This document shows, piece by piece, positions 7,765 to 17,400 of a stretch of 64,000 nucleotides of DNA; positions within the stretch are counted from its first letter, which is position 1; each line of letters opens with the position of its first letter. Below the pieces are notes generated by a model. It ran no database searches. It was not told the origin of the DNA and saw only the letters and a program-made list of their open reading frames with translations. The translations under genes were made by a program, and so were the position numbers. The DNA is from Veillonella atypica KON (lineage in GTDB: Bacteria > Bacillota > Negativicutes > Veillonellales > Veillonellaceae), in assembly GCF_002959915.1 (NCBI RefSeq), contig NZ_PPDE01000009.1, positions 140,665-204,664 on the forward strand. Reading direction: 5' to 3'.

Positions 7765-9186
7765 TTAAAGTTCATACATCATCGGTACATCGATGAGCTC
7801 TACCCGTTCATCGTCTGAGACAAATCCAAACCCTCGTTTGCTAAATAGCCAATAGTATGGTTCACCGTGCAATACACGGGCCTTTTCCATAAGTGATATC
7901 AGCACATCTTGGCCAACTGGTTCATTTTTCCATTTGCACTCGCCCACTAATAGATGATGTACAGGCCGTGCATTGGGATCTGCTTGTATGTCCGCCATGG
8001 CCACTACATCGATTTCAACTTGCTTTTTCGTTGCACTATCCGTGCCCCACCAATGACCTATTTGTTGTGGCAAGAACGGAACTGAACCTCGGTGAATGCG
8101 CGCCTGTACATATTGTGCTGCCATCGTTTCAAATACGAGTCCCATGAAATGTGAAAGCATAGGTTTAACGTATTGATGGTATACAAGTTTGCCATTAAAG
8201 TTTTCAATGGCCCCTTGGTTCGGTTCTACAAAACGATACCAAAAGGTATACATAGAATCTTTAATGGTATAAATACTTTTATTAGACTTAGATTCAACAG
8301 GATGTATTTTTTCGATGATCTGTAAATCAATAAGGCTTTTTAGATAATTATTCAATGCCCCCGTCGTCATATCTACCTTAGTAGCAATTTCGTTATTACG
8401 GCTGGCTCCCTTGGCGATAGCACTGAGGATTGCATTATACTGGCGCGGCTCCCGTAATTCCTGCTTTAATAGACTCGATGGCTCATCTACAAGACGTCCT
8501 GTAGGCGTGAAAAACAAGGTGATAATACTTTCATCAAGAGAATCACCATCCCTAAAATATGATAAATATTCAGCCACACCACCGGTAAGACCAAAGGCGA
8601 TAGCACTATCCTCATAGGAAAGATGGGGTACCATTTGACGGGCCTCGATATACGTAAACGGTTTAATTTTATACTGCGCCGTGCGGCGACCATACAAAGA
8701 GCTCTTATGGCCTAGCACCTGATTTTCCATAAAACTCATGGACGAACCGCACAAGATGAGCATTAACTGAGACCGATTTTTATATGCATCAATCAAGGCC
8801 TGCAGCTCAGACGAAACGGACGGAATCGATTCCGCCAAGTACGGATATTCGTCGATAATAAATATACAACGATGGTCTAAGCTATACTCAAATAAATGGG
8901 TCAACGCCGCCGTGATCGTTGGAAAATTCGGTAATGTGGACTGTAATTTACCGGTTTCAATCATCCCCGTTGCACGATATACAGCTTGTGAAAGCACCTC
9001 TAAATTGTTACTCGCACCAGATTCGAGGCCCACCATATACGCGCCATCATGAGACGCCAAAAAGTGGTGCAACAAATACGTCTTACCCACACGACGGCGT
9101 CCATACACAATAGCCAATTCAAAATGTTTTGAATTATATTGCGCCTCCAGAGAAGCTAATTCATGTTCACGGCCTACAAATACCAT
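7765..9186 (-). CDS. ATPase_2/DUF234 family AAA protein
   Basis: 473 residues. The N-terminus has FVGREHELASLE and a Walker A motif GRRRVGKTYLLHHF, then a Walker B-like FIIDEYPYLAES, as in archaeal-type ATPases (ATPase_2). A winged-helix region follows (EIATKVDMTTGALNNYLKSL). The C-terminal DUF234 part is nuclease-like, with EIDVVAMAD and LLVGECKWK resembling a D...ExK site. The start is supported by GAGGAGGTGCGAT. These proteins are common in accessory regions with unknown roles. A palindromic operator-like sequence lies just upstream, suggesting a regulated, single-gene unit. Confidence 0.85.
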   Translation of the reverse strand: MVFVGREHELASLEAQYNSKHFELAIVYGRRRVGKTYLLHHFLASHDGAYMVGLESGASNNLEVLSQAVYRATGMIETGKLQSTLPNFPTITAALTHLFEYSLDHRCIFIIDEYPYLAESIPSVSSELQALIDAYKNRSQLMLILCGSSMSFMENQVLGHKSSLYGRRTAQYKIKPFTYIEARQMVPHLSYEDSAIAFGLTGGVAEYLSYFRDGDSLDESIITLFFTPTGRLVDEPSSLLKQELREPRQYNAILSAIAKGASRNNEIATKVDMTTGALNNYLKSLIDLQIIEKIHPVESKSNKSIYTIKDSMYTFWYRFVEPNQGAIENFNGKLVYHQYVKPMLSHFMGLVFETMAAQYVQARIHRGSVPFLPQQIGHWWGTDSATKKQVEIDVVAMADIQADPNARPVHHLLVGECKWKNEPVGQDVLISLMEKARVLHGEPYYWLFSKRGFGFVSDDERVELIDVPMMYEL

Positions 9187-9248
9187 ATCGCACCTCCTCG
9201 TTAATCTAAATTACGCTATGCAACAAATATCCTATCTATATCTTCTTT

Positions 9249-9296
9249 AGTATAACACGATATAGTATATTACGATATACTATATTACGTTATACT
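9249..9296. promoter_or_regulatory. 48-bp nested palindrome upstream of the ATPase gene (operator candidate)
   Basis: The block is symmetric about 9272/9273: AGTATAAC at 9249-9256 pairs with GTTATACT at 9289-9296, and TATAGTATA at 9261-9269 pairs with TATACTATA at 9276-9284. Seen another way it is three spaced copies of a TATACTA half-site. It lies 60-110 nt before the ATPase start, where a repressor would bind. Confidence 0.6.
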
Positions 9297-9410
9297 AAAT
9301 TGCAAAAACAAGATACAGCCCTCATCATACCAGTGATTATCTAGTGTTATAAGGGTTTTCACCCACACGTTTTGTCCTATAACTCAAACTCATACTCTGC
9401 ATATAAACAC

Positions 9411-9438
9411 AAAAAAGCAGCTCTTTCGAGCTGCTTTG
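9411..9438. terminator. Intrinsic terminator
   Basis: AAGCAGCTC and GAGCTGCTT form a tight stem with loop TTTC. On the minus strand it is followed by a TTTTTT run, 17-45 nt beyond the stop of the secreted-protein gene at 9455. Confidence 0.9.
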
Positions 9439-9454
9439 TCGTATAAGGTGTATA

Positions 9455-9847
9455 TTATTTTTTACCTTGTTTTGCTTGTTGAGGCCATAAGAAGTTATAA
9501 ACTGCTTCGGATGGAGAACCAGCAACAACTGGACGATCTTTGCCATCAACTTTATCTTCACGTTCTGCGTAACCTTGTGGGTTATACAATACAACCTTTT
9601 GGTCTTTTACAGTTTTCTTTTTGTGGTTGAATTCTTCAGTTGCGATGAAGTGGTAACCTTCAGAATCTTGAGCTTTGATCATAACAGTTGCAGTTTTATC
9701 GCTTTTTTGAACGCTATCTTGATCGATAGACCAAGTAATACCAGCACTATCTTGACCAAATACTTGCCAGTTAACAGCACTAGCAGAACCAAAACCGCAT
9801 GCGCAAATTGCAGCAGCAGCTAAACATGTACCTAGTAATTTTTTCAT
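9455..9847 (-). CDS. Secreted Adhesin_E-like protein, copy 1
   Basis: 130 residues, with a signal peptide (MKKLLGTCLAAAAICACGFG, cleavage after SASA). The mature part has NWQVFGQDSAGITWSIDQDS, then SDKTATVMIKAQ and a Tyr-rich strand, resembling the surface-adhesin E (Adhesin_E) fold. The ATG at 9847 is preceded by AAGAGGTG at 7 nt; an apparent start 9 nt upstream is a GTG inside that binding site. It is a diverged paralogue of the gene at 11460-11834. It is probably periplasmic or surface-exposed; the function is unknown. Confidence 0.75.
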   Translation of the reverse strand: MKKLLGTCLAAAAICACGFGSASAVNWQVFGQDSAGITWSIDQDSVQKSDKTATVMIKAQDSEGYHFIATEEFNHKKKTVKDQKVVLYNPQGYAEREDKVDGKDRPVVAGSPSEAVYNFLWPQQAKQGKK

Positions 9848-9893
9848 ATATTTCACCTCTTATAAAATCAAATTTAATTTATTATACCATATA

Positions 9894-10970
9894 TTAAATG
9901 TATTTTGCGTGAAAGCTAATTTTTTGCGATACTTTTACGTAAAATGTACTTCGTCCTACACCATGTCGCTCAATAAAGCCCTCTTCTACAAGTTCTTTCA
10001 ATGCTTTTTCAACAGTAGATACAGCTATATCTGGTTGTTTCTCAAGGATTCCAGATTTCGTAATCTTACCAATAGTGGCACTAATTATGATTTTTATACG
10101 ATCCTTTGCAGATAACGACGTAGTCAGCAATTCAATACGGCTTTCAAAATCACGATAGGCCGCCAAAATAACGCGAAGCATATATTTGACAAAAGGGACT
10201 ATATCTTCATCGCCTGTGTGCCAACCTGCGCCGGATTGAGCTAACGCCGCATAATAACTGTCCTTTGTACGCTCGATTTTTTGCTCTAAACTAATGAACT
10301 TACCTATCATGTACCCATTTTGATACAAGAGCAACGTCGTCAGCAATCGGCTCATACGCCCATTGCCGTCATTGAAAGGATGAATACACAAAAAATCGTG
10401 TATAAATACAGGAATCACAAGCAATGGATTCACCGATTTATCTTGAAGAACCGCATTAATACTATGGCAAAAGTCATCTATAGCAGCCGGCGTTTCATAT
10501 GGTGACAATGGCCTAAAGCGTTCCCTCTCAGAACCATCTGCAAGCCGTTCAATTATCAAATTCTGTACATTTTTATATTGTCCACCAATCCCCTTGTGGG
10601 AATACGCATACAAATCACGATGTAACTGCAGTACAATGTGCCTTGTCAAATCGATATACTCGTAATTTTCATGCACCGTATTCAACACATCGCGATACCC
10701 CATAATCTCTTCCTCATCCCGATTACGGGGCATCGTCTTATCCGCCACCAACGAACGAATACGAGCCTTCGTCGTCACAATCCCTTCAATCCGGTTCGAC
10801 GACTCCACACTCTGCACCTTCGCAATCTCCACAAGCCGCGCCACACTACTAGGCCGCTGCGACACAAACAAATCTTGCCGCCCCTTATACTCATGAATCT
10901 GAGACATCAACGACACAACCTCACCATCCCACAGACAATCCTCGAGCCACCGATAATCAAAACTACGCAT
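9894..10970 (-). CDS. Fic family AMP-transferase with N-terminal inhibitory motif and winged helix
   Basis: 358 residues. The Fic active-site loop HPFNDGNGR is intact (197-205), so nucleotide transfer (usually AMPylation) to a protein hydroxyl is expected. SSNRIEG (about 57-63) matches the inhibitory [S/T]xxxE[G/N] motif that places a Glu into the ATP site, the self-inhibited arrangement with the inhibitory helix N-terminal to the core. The C-terminus has a winged-helix pattern (PDIAVSTVEKALKELVEEGF). It stands alone with no separate antitoxin gene. The target is unknown. Confidence 0.9.
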   Translation of the reverse strand: MRSFDYRWLEDCLWDGEVVSLMSQIHEYKGRQDLFVSQRPSSVARLVEIAKVQSVESSNRIEGIVTTKARIRSLVADKTMPRNRDEEEIMGYRDVLNTVHENYEYIDLTRHIVLQLHRDLYAYSHKGIGGQYKNVQNLIIERLADGSERERFRPLSPYETPAAIDDFCHSINAVLQDKSVNPLLVIPVFIHDFLCIHPFNDGNGRMSRLLTTLLLYQNGYMIGKFISLEQKIERTKDSYYAALAQSGAGWHTGDEDIVPFVKYMLRVILAAYRDFESRIELLTTSLSAKDRIKIIISATIGKITKSGILEKQPDIAVSTVEKALKELVEEGFIERHGVGRSTFYVKVSQKISFHAKYI

Positions 10971-11056
10971 ACCACACCACCTTTCCCCTATACGAATATT
11001 TCTCCCCTAATTTTAATACAATTTAGGCGATAAATAAATAAAAATATATCTTCCTT

Positions 11057-11478
11057 CCCCGGCCCTTTGTAGAAAATAATTTTGTAGATAAAAAGAACTC
11101 AATTCTCTGAATTTGTATAAATGATAGATGCAAAATGGGATTGATGGGGCCGAAAAAACGACTTTGGCCCTGCGGAGGCCATAGGCCGGAGTCAGACCCG
11201 GCCGGTGGAGGCTTTTTCTCCCTTCTCCGGCCCTTTGGGAAAAATAAAATTCTAAGGAATAAAAAATGCTTATGTTTCTGATTTTGTATTCATAATATAG
11301 AAAAGGAATGGTAGGGAATCGAAAACCGACTTTGGCCCTGCGAAGACCGCAGGCCGGAGTCAGACCCGGCCGGTGGAGGTTTTCGATCCCTGCCATTCCT
11401 ATCACACTATATACGAATGCTAATATTCAGAAACATAAGCATACAAATTCAATTAAATTTTATTTTCCCCAAAGGGCC
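11057..11478. repeat. Fold-back pair at the 3' end of the second Adhesin_E-like gene
   Basis: Two type A cores in the same orientation (11159-11211 and 11327-11379) each have a left arm starting with a copy of CCGGCCCTTTG (11057 on and 11227 on). One right arm (11380-11478) runs into the coding sequence ending at 11460. The minus strand of the gene end reads GGCCCTTTGGGGAAAATAAA and the second left arm reads GGCCCTTTGGGAAAAATAAA. The arms also share ATGCTTATGTTTCTGA further in. The inverted repeat around the second core spans about 250 bp. Confidence 0.8.
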
Positions 11479-11834
11479 TGCATTACTTCTGATCCTATTG
11501 TATCTTTCTCAATTTTCACAGGTTTTTGTTTTTCATTGCTACTCAACAACGGTACACCAGATTGGCTATACACAGTGGCGTTCACTTCTGTCCAAGTGCT
11601 ATCTGGGCGGTTGATTTCAACGGTGTAGATATAGGTATAACCTTCTACATTGTTGGCTTTCACCAAAATACGAGCCATAGAATCTGTTTTAAACACAGAC
11701 GAGTTATCGATAAACCATGCGGAATCGTCTGTATCCGCATCAACGTAGTACCAATCAGCGGCATTGGCTACGTCAAAGCCACCGAAAAATATACATCCTG
11801 CTGCCATAATGGCAGCTAACCATTTTTTCATCAT
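11460..11834 (-). CDS. Secreted Adhesin_E-like protein, copy 2
   Basis: 124 residues with a signal peptide (KKWLAAIMAAGCIFFGGFDV, cleavage after ANA). The mature part shares with the product of 9455-9847 the pattern W-Y/F...W-x-I-D-x-x-S-V, ARILVKAN, a Tyr-rich strand and a final ALW. Two ATGs are adjacent; AGGAG is better spaced for the second (11831). Lying about 1.6 kb apart, on one strand and flanking fic, the two copies look like an old local duplication. The last six codons form one arm of a large fold-back repeat. Confidence 0.72.
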   Translation of the reverse strand: MMKKWLAAIMAAGCIFFGGFDVANAADWYYVDADTDDSAWFIDNSSVFKTDSMARILVKANNVEGYTYIYTVEINRPDSTWTEVNATVYSQSGVPLLSSNEKQKPVKIEKDTIGSEVMQALWGK

Positions 11835-11950
11835 TCTCTCCTATTCAATCCTTTATTCATTCAACTATATATGGGCATGATTGTGGTTTGGTCTCTACAG
11901 AACGTCAGGGCCTAATAGATAAAGCAACTGCTCGTCCTGTATAACACGAG

Positions 11951-11972
11951 TGGCGACCACTTAGGTGATCGC
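11951..11972. terminator. Hairpin between gyrA and the Adhesin_E-like gene
   Basis: GGCGACCAC and GTGATCGCC form a stem with a 4-nt loop, 86-107 nt beyond the gyrA stop. There is no clear T-run, so it may be a processing or pause structure rather than a strong terminator. Confidence 0.4.
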
Positions 11973-12057
11973 CAATTGTGCATATCTATGTTAGATATAG
12001 TATATTTTCGTTACTTTGCATATAGAATACAAATAAATCTATATGACATATACGATA

Positions 12058-14523
12058 TTAGTCTTCGCTTTCGATTTCAGATGCAGGAATGACAGCAATG
12101 CTTGCTACCTTATCACCTTCGTCGAGATTTTGTGTTTTCACACCAGAAATGGCTTTGCCTTTTTTCACAGCAATGTCATTCATGTTAAAGCGAATGATTT
12201 TACCTTGTTCGGAAATGAGCATCACTTCGTCATCATTGTGAACGACTTCAACGGCTACTACATCGCCAGTTTTATCGTTAATGCGGAAGTTCTTTGTACC
12301 GATGCCGCCGCGTTTTTGTACATTGTACGCATCCGCTTCGTTGCGTTTACCATAGCCTTCTTCGGAAATAGTGAACACTTGTGCTTCACTTTCATCAGAC
12401 TCAAGAACACCAGCGCCTACAACAACGTCGCCTGTTTTCAATTTGATACCGCGCACACCATGAGCCGCGCGTTTCATGAGACGAACGTCCTCTTCGTTGC
12501 AACGGATAGCCATGCCAAGTTTCGTACCGATTAGGATATCTTGGTTGCCTGTGGTTACGATTACAGAAATCAAGCGGTCCCCATCGTCAAGGTTAATCGC
12601 ATTGAGGCCAGAACGACGGATGTTGCGGTATTCTTCGATAGCCGTACGTTTTACAACACCGAATTCAGTAACCATGAATAAGTTTACATTTTCATGGATG
12701 CGTTCAAGGTCGATCATAGTCGTAACGGATTCACCCACAGCGAGTGGCAATACGTTGACCATAGCGGTACCACGAGAGTTACGGGAACCTGCTTCTGGCA
12801 CTTCGTACGCTTTGAGGCGGTATGTACGGCCAGTAGACGTAAAGAACAACAATGTATTATGTGTGCGAACATGCATAATTTGTGTTACATAATCGTCTTC
12901 CTTCGTCTTCATGCCAATAACGCCAGCGCCACCTTTATGTTGGTTGCGATATACGTTCGCGTTCATCCGTTTGATATAACCTTGTTTCGTCAAGGTAATT
13001 ACCATTTCTTCGTCAGCGATGAGGTCTTCTACATCAAGGTCGGACGTGTCGATTGTGATTTCACTGCGACGAGGATCGCCGTATTTCTTCTTCATATCTT
13101 CCAGTTCGTCTTTGATGATTTGACGTTGACGCGCTTCGCTAGCCAAGATAGCTTTCAAATCTTCGATCAATGCCAACAATTCCTTGTATTCTTCTTCGAT
13201 TTTTTCGCGTTCCAAGCCTGTTAAACGGCGTAAACGCATGTCGAGGATGGCTACTGCTTGTTTTTCTGAAAGCCCGAATTTTTGCATCAATGCGTTACGT
13301 GCGATTTCATCAGTTTGAGAACTGCGGATTGTAGCGATAACTTCATCGATGTGGTCGAGGGCAATCAACAAGCCTTCCAAGATGTGAGCACGCGCTTCAG
13401 CTTTGTTAAGCTCGAATTGAGTGCGGCGTACGATGACATCGAGGCGATGATCTAAGTAGTAACCCAATACTTCTTTCAAATTCAATACGCGAGGATGACC
13501 GTCTACGAGGGCCAACATAATCACGCCGAAAGATTCTTGAAGTTGAGTGTGTTTATATAATTTGTTAAGAACGATATCTGGTTGCACGTCAGCGCGCAAT
13601 TCTATAACGATGCGCATACCTTGACGGTCAGATTCGTCGCGAAGTGCTGTGATACCATCAATAACCTTGTCACGGCTCAAGTTCGCAATCGTCTCGATGA
13701 CGCGAGCCTTGTTAACTTGGTATGGAATCTCAGTCACTACGATTTTATGCTTGCCCTTCGCCATTTCTTCAATGGTTGCACGAGCGCGCATTTTTACGCT
13801 GCCACGACCTGTGGAGTACGCTTTTTTAATGCCTTCCCGGCCCAAAATGAGCGCCCCTGTTGGGAAGTCTGGCCCTTTGATTTGCGTCATCAATTCGTCC
13901 ACAGTTACATCTGGATTATCGATGAGCATTTCAAGGCCATTACAAACCTCATTAAGGTTGTGCGGCGGAATATTGGTCGCCATCCCTACGGCGATACCGC
14001 TAGAACCATTGATGAGAAGATTTGGGATCTTCGCTGGCAATACTGTTGGTTCTTGCAAGCTTTCATCATAGTTCGGCATGAAATCAACAGTTTCCTTGTC
14101 GATATCAGCGAGCATTTCTTGCGTAATTTTCGCCATACGTACTTCGGTATAACGCATCGCAGCGGCACTATCGCCGTCGATGGAACCAAAGTTGCCGTGG
14201 CCGTCTACCAAGAGGTAGCGCGTATTGAAATCTTGCGCTAAACGAACCGTTGCGTCGTAAACGGAGCTATCACCATGTGGATGATATTTACCGAGTACGT
14301 CACCGACGATACGAGCGGATTTCTTGTACGGTTTATTAGGCGTCATGCCTGTTTCGTGCATCGCGTACAAAATACGACGATGTACTGGTTTCAAGCCATC
14401 ACGCACATCAGGAAGAGCACGCATTACGATTACGGACATCGCATAATCGATATAGGCGTTCTTCATTTCTTTATCAATCTGAACGGGATGAATATTCCCA
14501 TGGGACCATTGTTGGTCTGCCAC
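12058..14523 (-). CDS. gyrA: DNA gyrase subunit A
   Basis: 821 residues. GyrA cleaves and rejoins DNA through an active-site tyrosine, in the A2B2 gyrase that introduces negative supercoils. AAMRYTEV places the catalytic Tyr near 125. The quinolone-resistance region reads [16 protein letters not shown] with Ser 86 and Asp 90, both wild-type-like. The C-terminal pinwheel carries QKRGGIG, a GyrA-box variant. The start is a GTG at 14523 with TGAGGTGAGATT upstream. gyrB lies at 52.4 kb next to recF, so the two subunit genes are separated here by about 38 kb. Confidence 0.98.
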   Translation of the reverse strand: MADQQWSHGNIHPVQIDKEMKNAYIDYAMSVIVMRALPDVRDGLKPVHRRILYAMHETGMTPNKPYKKSARIVGDVLGKYHPHGDSSVYDATVRLAQDFNTRYLLVDGHGNFGSIDGDSAAAMRYTEVRMAKITQEMLADIDKETVDFMPNYDESLQEPTVLPAKIPNLLINGSSGIAVGMATNIPPHNLNEVCNGLEMLIDNPDVTVDELMTQIKGPDFPTGALILGREGIKKAYSTGRGSVKMRARATIEEMAKGKHKIVVTEIPYQVNKARVIETIANLSRDKVIDGITALRDESDRQGMRIVIELRADVQPDIVLNKLYKHTQLQESFGVIMLALVDGHPRVLNLKEVLGYYLDHRLDVIVRRTQFELNKAEARAHILEGLLIALDHIDEVIATIRSSQTDEIARNALMQKFGLSEKQAVAILDMRLRRLTGLEREKIEEEYKELLALIEDLKAILASEARQRQIIKDELEDMKKKYGDPRRSEITIDTSDLDVEDLIADEEMVITLTKQGYIKRMNANVYRNQHKGGAGVIGMKTKEDDYVTQIMHVRTHNTLLFFTSTGRTYRLKAYEVPEAGSRNSRGTAMVNVLPLAVGESVTTMIDLERIHENVNLFMVTEFGVVKRTAIEEYRNIRRSGLNAINLDDGDRLISVIVTTGNQDILIGTKLGMAIRCNEEDVRLMKRAAHGVRGIKLKTGDVVVGAGVLESDESEAQVFTISEEGYGKRNEADAYNVQKRGGIGTKNFRINDKTGDVVAVEVVHNDDEVMLISEQGKIIRFNMNDIAVKKGKAISGVKTQNLDEGDKVASIAVIPASEIESED

Positions 14524-14929
14524 AATCTCACCTCATTTTACTAACACTGATTACAATTCATCATATTATTATAGCATTTTTGTGGGTTTAGCGCTATTGT
14601 TATCAGGATTTTTAGTGAAAGCATACTCTAACACTTACAAATTTTATCTCTCCCCCATATATTTAGGGATTATAATCCCAATTCCGCACAATTTTAACGA
14701 GTTTAAGGATTACAATCCCAATTCACCAATATTTTTATCCGTTTATGGATTATAATCCCTAAACACAATTATGAATATAAATCTAATATCCGACTATGAA
14801 TTGAATACCTGCACAATAGTAATTACCTATTTAAAAATATATCTATCCTTGTTACAATAATTTTGTTTTTATTCATTATTCTATATTCTATGGAATTTTA
14901 TAAATAGAATGTACAGAGAGGAGATACAT
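14524..14929. repeat. Intergenic region with three 40-bp repeats of a GGATTATAATCC palindrome
   Basis: Palindromes lie at 14666-14679 (GGGATTATAATCCC), 14707-14719 (GGATTACAATCCC) and 14747-14759 (GGATTATAATCCC), spaced 40-41 nt and embedded in partly shared sequence (CAATTCNNCACAATTTT, TTTA). Regular spacing of about four helical turns suggests a binding array for a dimeric protein. The rest of the gap is A/T-rich with no further feature before the small frame at 14930. Confidence 0.6.
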
Positions 14930-15049
14930 ATGGATAATCAGAATTCAAAATTTCACTTACCCAAGATTTCAGCCATTATCTGGATACAATTTAACTATGT
15001 TCTTTTACAAACTTATCAAAATCAGAAATTACCTTCTGATGCGTATTAA
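14930..15049 (+). CDS. 39-residue reading frame with strong ribosome binding site, overlapping rhuM in antisense
   Basis: AGAGAGGAGATACAT precedes an ATG that opens a 39-codon frame (MDNQNSKFHLPKISA...). The frame ends inside the convergent RhuM gene (stop 15047-15049), an overlap of 59 nt. The binding site is among the best in the region, so translation is plausible. The protein has no recognised domain and could be the stump of a gene whose 3' part was replaced when the rhuM segment arrived. Confidence 0.4.
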   Translation: MDNQNSKFHLPKISAIIWIQFNYVLLQTYQNQKLPSDAY

Positions 15050-15995
15050 ACACTTTATATTCACTAACAGCTTTCTTTTGAGCCTGTGTCATAGAAATAT
15101 TACCCTTGTTTGTTAGGATATGATACTCATTAAAGTCTAAAAACTTATCAACACTTTCAATAAAGGCTTTCATAGTAAATGTTTCACGTCGTTCGATAAT
15201 ACGCTCTATATAATCAAAAAACGAAGATATAGTTCGCTCTAATTGTTCAATCTCTTCAATGGATAAATAATTTTTTGCTACAATTACATCCTTTTTATAA
15301 ATCCGTCCTTCCGGTCCAGATTCCCAAGTAGTCAATCCCATATGATTCTTTGTAGCATCCGCATGACTATGAATGATTTCTGCAGCAGTTTGACCAGTTA
15401 TAGCATAATGAAACTTATTCTGTATCGTTCCAAAAAAATCTCTAGTTATAGGTGATTGTGCATCATAATCGATTGCACACGCTGCAAATATATCTGTCAC
15501 TTGTTGATATATACGACGTTCACTAGCACGAATTGAACGGACTCTTCGTAGCAACTCTTTAAAATAATCTTGGCCAAATGCGCGTCCATTTTTTAGCATA
15601 TCATCATCAAGGGCAAAACCCTTTATAATATATTCACGCAATACGCCCGTAGCCCATATACGGAATTGAGTTGCTTTTTTACTGTTTACACGATACCCTA
15701 CCGCAATGATGGCATCGAGATTATAAAAATCCGTAAGCCTCTTTACAGTACGTAAGCCTTCTATTTGAACTTGTTCCATTTTGGAACAAGTTCCAATTTT
15801 TTCTAACTCTCCTTCAGCATAAATATTGCTTAAATGCTTTGATATAGCTTGTGGATTAACATCAAATAATTTCGACATATCCTTTTGAGTCATCCAGAAT
15901 GTTTCATCTTTATATAACACATTGGTGGAAACAGACTCATTCTCTGCTTGATATACAATAACATTTCCGGTAATCGCATTTTCTAAAGATTTCAT
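14991..15995 (-). CDS. RhuM family protein
   Basis: 334 residues. The N-terminal region contains a winged-helix-like segment (WMTQKDMSKLFDVNPQAISKHL) and the family pattern DFYNLDAIIAVGYRVNS, FRIWATGVLREYIIKGFALDD, as in RhuM and DinD-like proteins. RhuM genes are common in genomic islands; the molecular role is unclear. It ends head to head with the short frame at 14930-15049 and lies 52 nt downstream of higA, so it may be co-transcribed with higBA. Confidence 0.88.
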   Translation of the reverse strand: MKSLENAITGNVIVYQAENESVSTNVLYKDETFWMTQKDMSKLFDVNPQAISKHLSNIYAEGELEKIGTCSKMEQVQIEGLRTVKRLTDFYNLDAIIAVGYRVNSKKATQFRIWATGVLREYIIKGFALDDDMLKNGRAFGQDYFKELLRRVRSIRASERRIYQQVTDIFAACAIDYDAQSPITRDFFGTIQNKFHYAITGQTAAEIIHSHADATKNHMGLTTWESGPEGRIYKKDVIVAKNYLSIEEIEQLERTISSFFDYIERIIERRETFTMKAFIESVDKFLDFNEYHILTNKGNISMTQAQKKAVSEYKVFNTHQKVISDFDKFVKEHS

Positions 15996-16047
15996 ATAAT
16001 TCCCTCCGACAATTATACTTAGCCTTAGTTATATCCTATGCTCCCTT

Positions 16048-16911
16048 TTAATAATTCACTACAGTCACAGGATCATTATTTCGATATTTACGACTCGTAT
16101 GAGGATGATCTCGCTCTACCAAACCTTTTAAAGCTTCATCTAATAAGCGCCAAAAATCCTTATTATCATCTGCTGGTATTCCCAATACAATGGAGTTCCC
16201 TTTAGAATACGTAATACATGTGGATGTTATATCATCAATGATAGGCAAATATACAATAATAACACCAGATGCCGCTAGCATATCTTTAAGTGGCTCTTTA
16301 GCCACAGTCAAAGATTCTTGTGAAAGTTCTTTTATTTGAGGAATAAAGGCTTTAAGTAATTCACAATCATAAGGATTTACCTCCACAAATCGAGATTCAC
16401 CTTTTGTAATTTGTACCAATGTATAAATAGCACTCTGTTTTGCTTTATCCATATCCTTTATATTCTCATATACCAAAGGCATAACCATTTCATCAGCCAC
16501 AGTTTTCAAAGATGCTACCTCAAAAAACTTTTGTAAATTATTAACTTGTTCCGCTTTCTTTTTAGTTTCTGGTACAATGCCCAACCGAGCCAATTTAGCA
16601 TACCCAAAAGGCTTGGCAAAATTTATTTCCTCATCAATAGAATTTTCATACTCTACCTTTAGTATTTTCTCTCTATATCCAGCTTCTAAGCCATTCCAGA
16701 AACTTGCATCTACGCCAAATACACGTTCTAGACGTAACGCTACATCCTGTGTTAGAGGTACTTCACCATTAATCAATTTACTAATATGTTTCTCACTCAT
16801 ATCCATACGAGAAGCCAACTCTTTTTGAGTCATATGTCTATTTTCTAAAACTTCTTTAATAGTCATGCCTGGTGGAATCGCTATAAAGGTCTTACTCCTA
16901 TAAATTTTCAT
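16048..16911 (-). CDS. higA: HigA-type antitoxin with extended C-terminal domain
   Basis: 287 residues. Residues about 15-70 form an XRE helix-turn-helix (GMTIKEVLENRHMTQKELAS, MSEKHISKLINGEVPLT) as in HigA. The remaining 200 residues are an extension, similar in position to the peptidase-like tail of long HigA/GraA proteins. No HExxH zinc motif is visible, so any peptidase function is probably lost. It follows higB by 17 nt, the usual toxin-first order. It should bind HigB and repress the operators at 17285-17357. Confidence 0.85.
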   Translation of the reverse strand: MKIYRSKTFIAIPPGMTIKEVLENRHMTQKELASRMDMSEKHISKLINGEVPLTQDVALRLERVFGVDASFWNGLEAGYREKILKVEYENSIDEEINFAKPFGYAKLARLGIVPETKKKAEQVNNLQKFFEVASLKTVADEMVMPLVYENIKDMDKAKQSAIYTLVQITKGESRFVEVNPYDCELLKAFIPQIKELSQESLTVAKEPLKDMLAASGVIIVYLPIIDDITSTCITYSKGNSIVLGIPADDNKDFWRLLDEALKGLVERDHPHTSRKYRNNDPVTVVNY

Positions 16912-16928
16912 ATCATTCGTGCTCCTAA

Positions 16929-17225
16929 TTAATGATAATCCACGATTTCTTGAATCTCTACAATATCTACAGTATCACCATACTGAGTAAAAATTAAACG
17001 ATATGGATGGATTAAATCCATTGCATATTGACCTAATCTAGCACCGTATAAAGGATGACATCTTCCTAATCGTAAACAAATTAACATTTCAATTGATTCA
17101 GCATAAGTAAGTTGATCTAAACGTTCATTTATTTTCACTGCCATTCTAAGATTATATTTTTTCTGTGCTACATTAATGTCCGTACATACCTTGCGTATTT
17201 TATTATTCTTATATCGTATCTTCAA
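16929..17225 (-). CDS. higB: HigB-type toxin (RelE/ParE superfamily mRNA interferase)
   Basis: 98 residues with RMAVKINERLDQLTYAESIE and GARLGQYAMDLIHPYRLIF, the pattern of HigB/plasmid-maintenance killer proteins, which cleave mRNA at the ribosome. The basic Arg and Tyr residues in the C-terminal strand region are kept. It is the first gene of the higBA operon, about 60 nt downstream of palindromic operators. Confidence 0.85.
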   Translation of the reverse strand: MKIRYKNNKIRKVCTDINVAQKKYNLRMAVKINERLDQLTYAESIEMLICLRLGRCHPLYGARLGQYAMDLIHPYRLIFTQYGDTVDIVEIQEIVDYH

Positions 17226-17284
17226 TACCTCACCGACTCTCTATCTAACGAGACTAGATACAATATAAATGGCCATCTATAATA

Positions 17285-17357
17285 ATTTACCTATTAGGTT
17301 AATTCTATTATACTCCTTTGTAACAAATTGTAAATGGAAATTTACCTAATAGGTAAA
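17285..17357 (-). promoter_or_regulatory. higBA promoter between two palindromic operators
   Basis: TTTACCTATTAGGTTAA (17286-17302) and TTTACCTAATAGGTAAA (17341-17357) are copies of one palindrome about 55 nt apart. Between them the minus strand carries a TATAAT at 17312-17307 and an upstream TTTACA at 16-17 nt spacing. This is the expected layout for autorepression by the HigA-HigB complex. Confidence 0.75.
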
Positions 17358-17400
17358 TTAAAATATAGAATAATAAATTATACAAATTCAATACATATAA

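Noticed and set aside
11013..11405. 130-codon minus-strand open frame with repeated internal sequence
   Set aside because: It is a translation of the two type A cores and arms; no ribosome binding site and no protein-like composition.
13582..14241. Long open frames on the strand opposite gyrA
   Set aside because: Antisense shadows created by codon bias of gyrA; no ribosome binding sites or recognisable domains. The same applies to frames opposite mnmG, mnmE and hydF.
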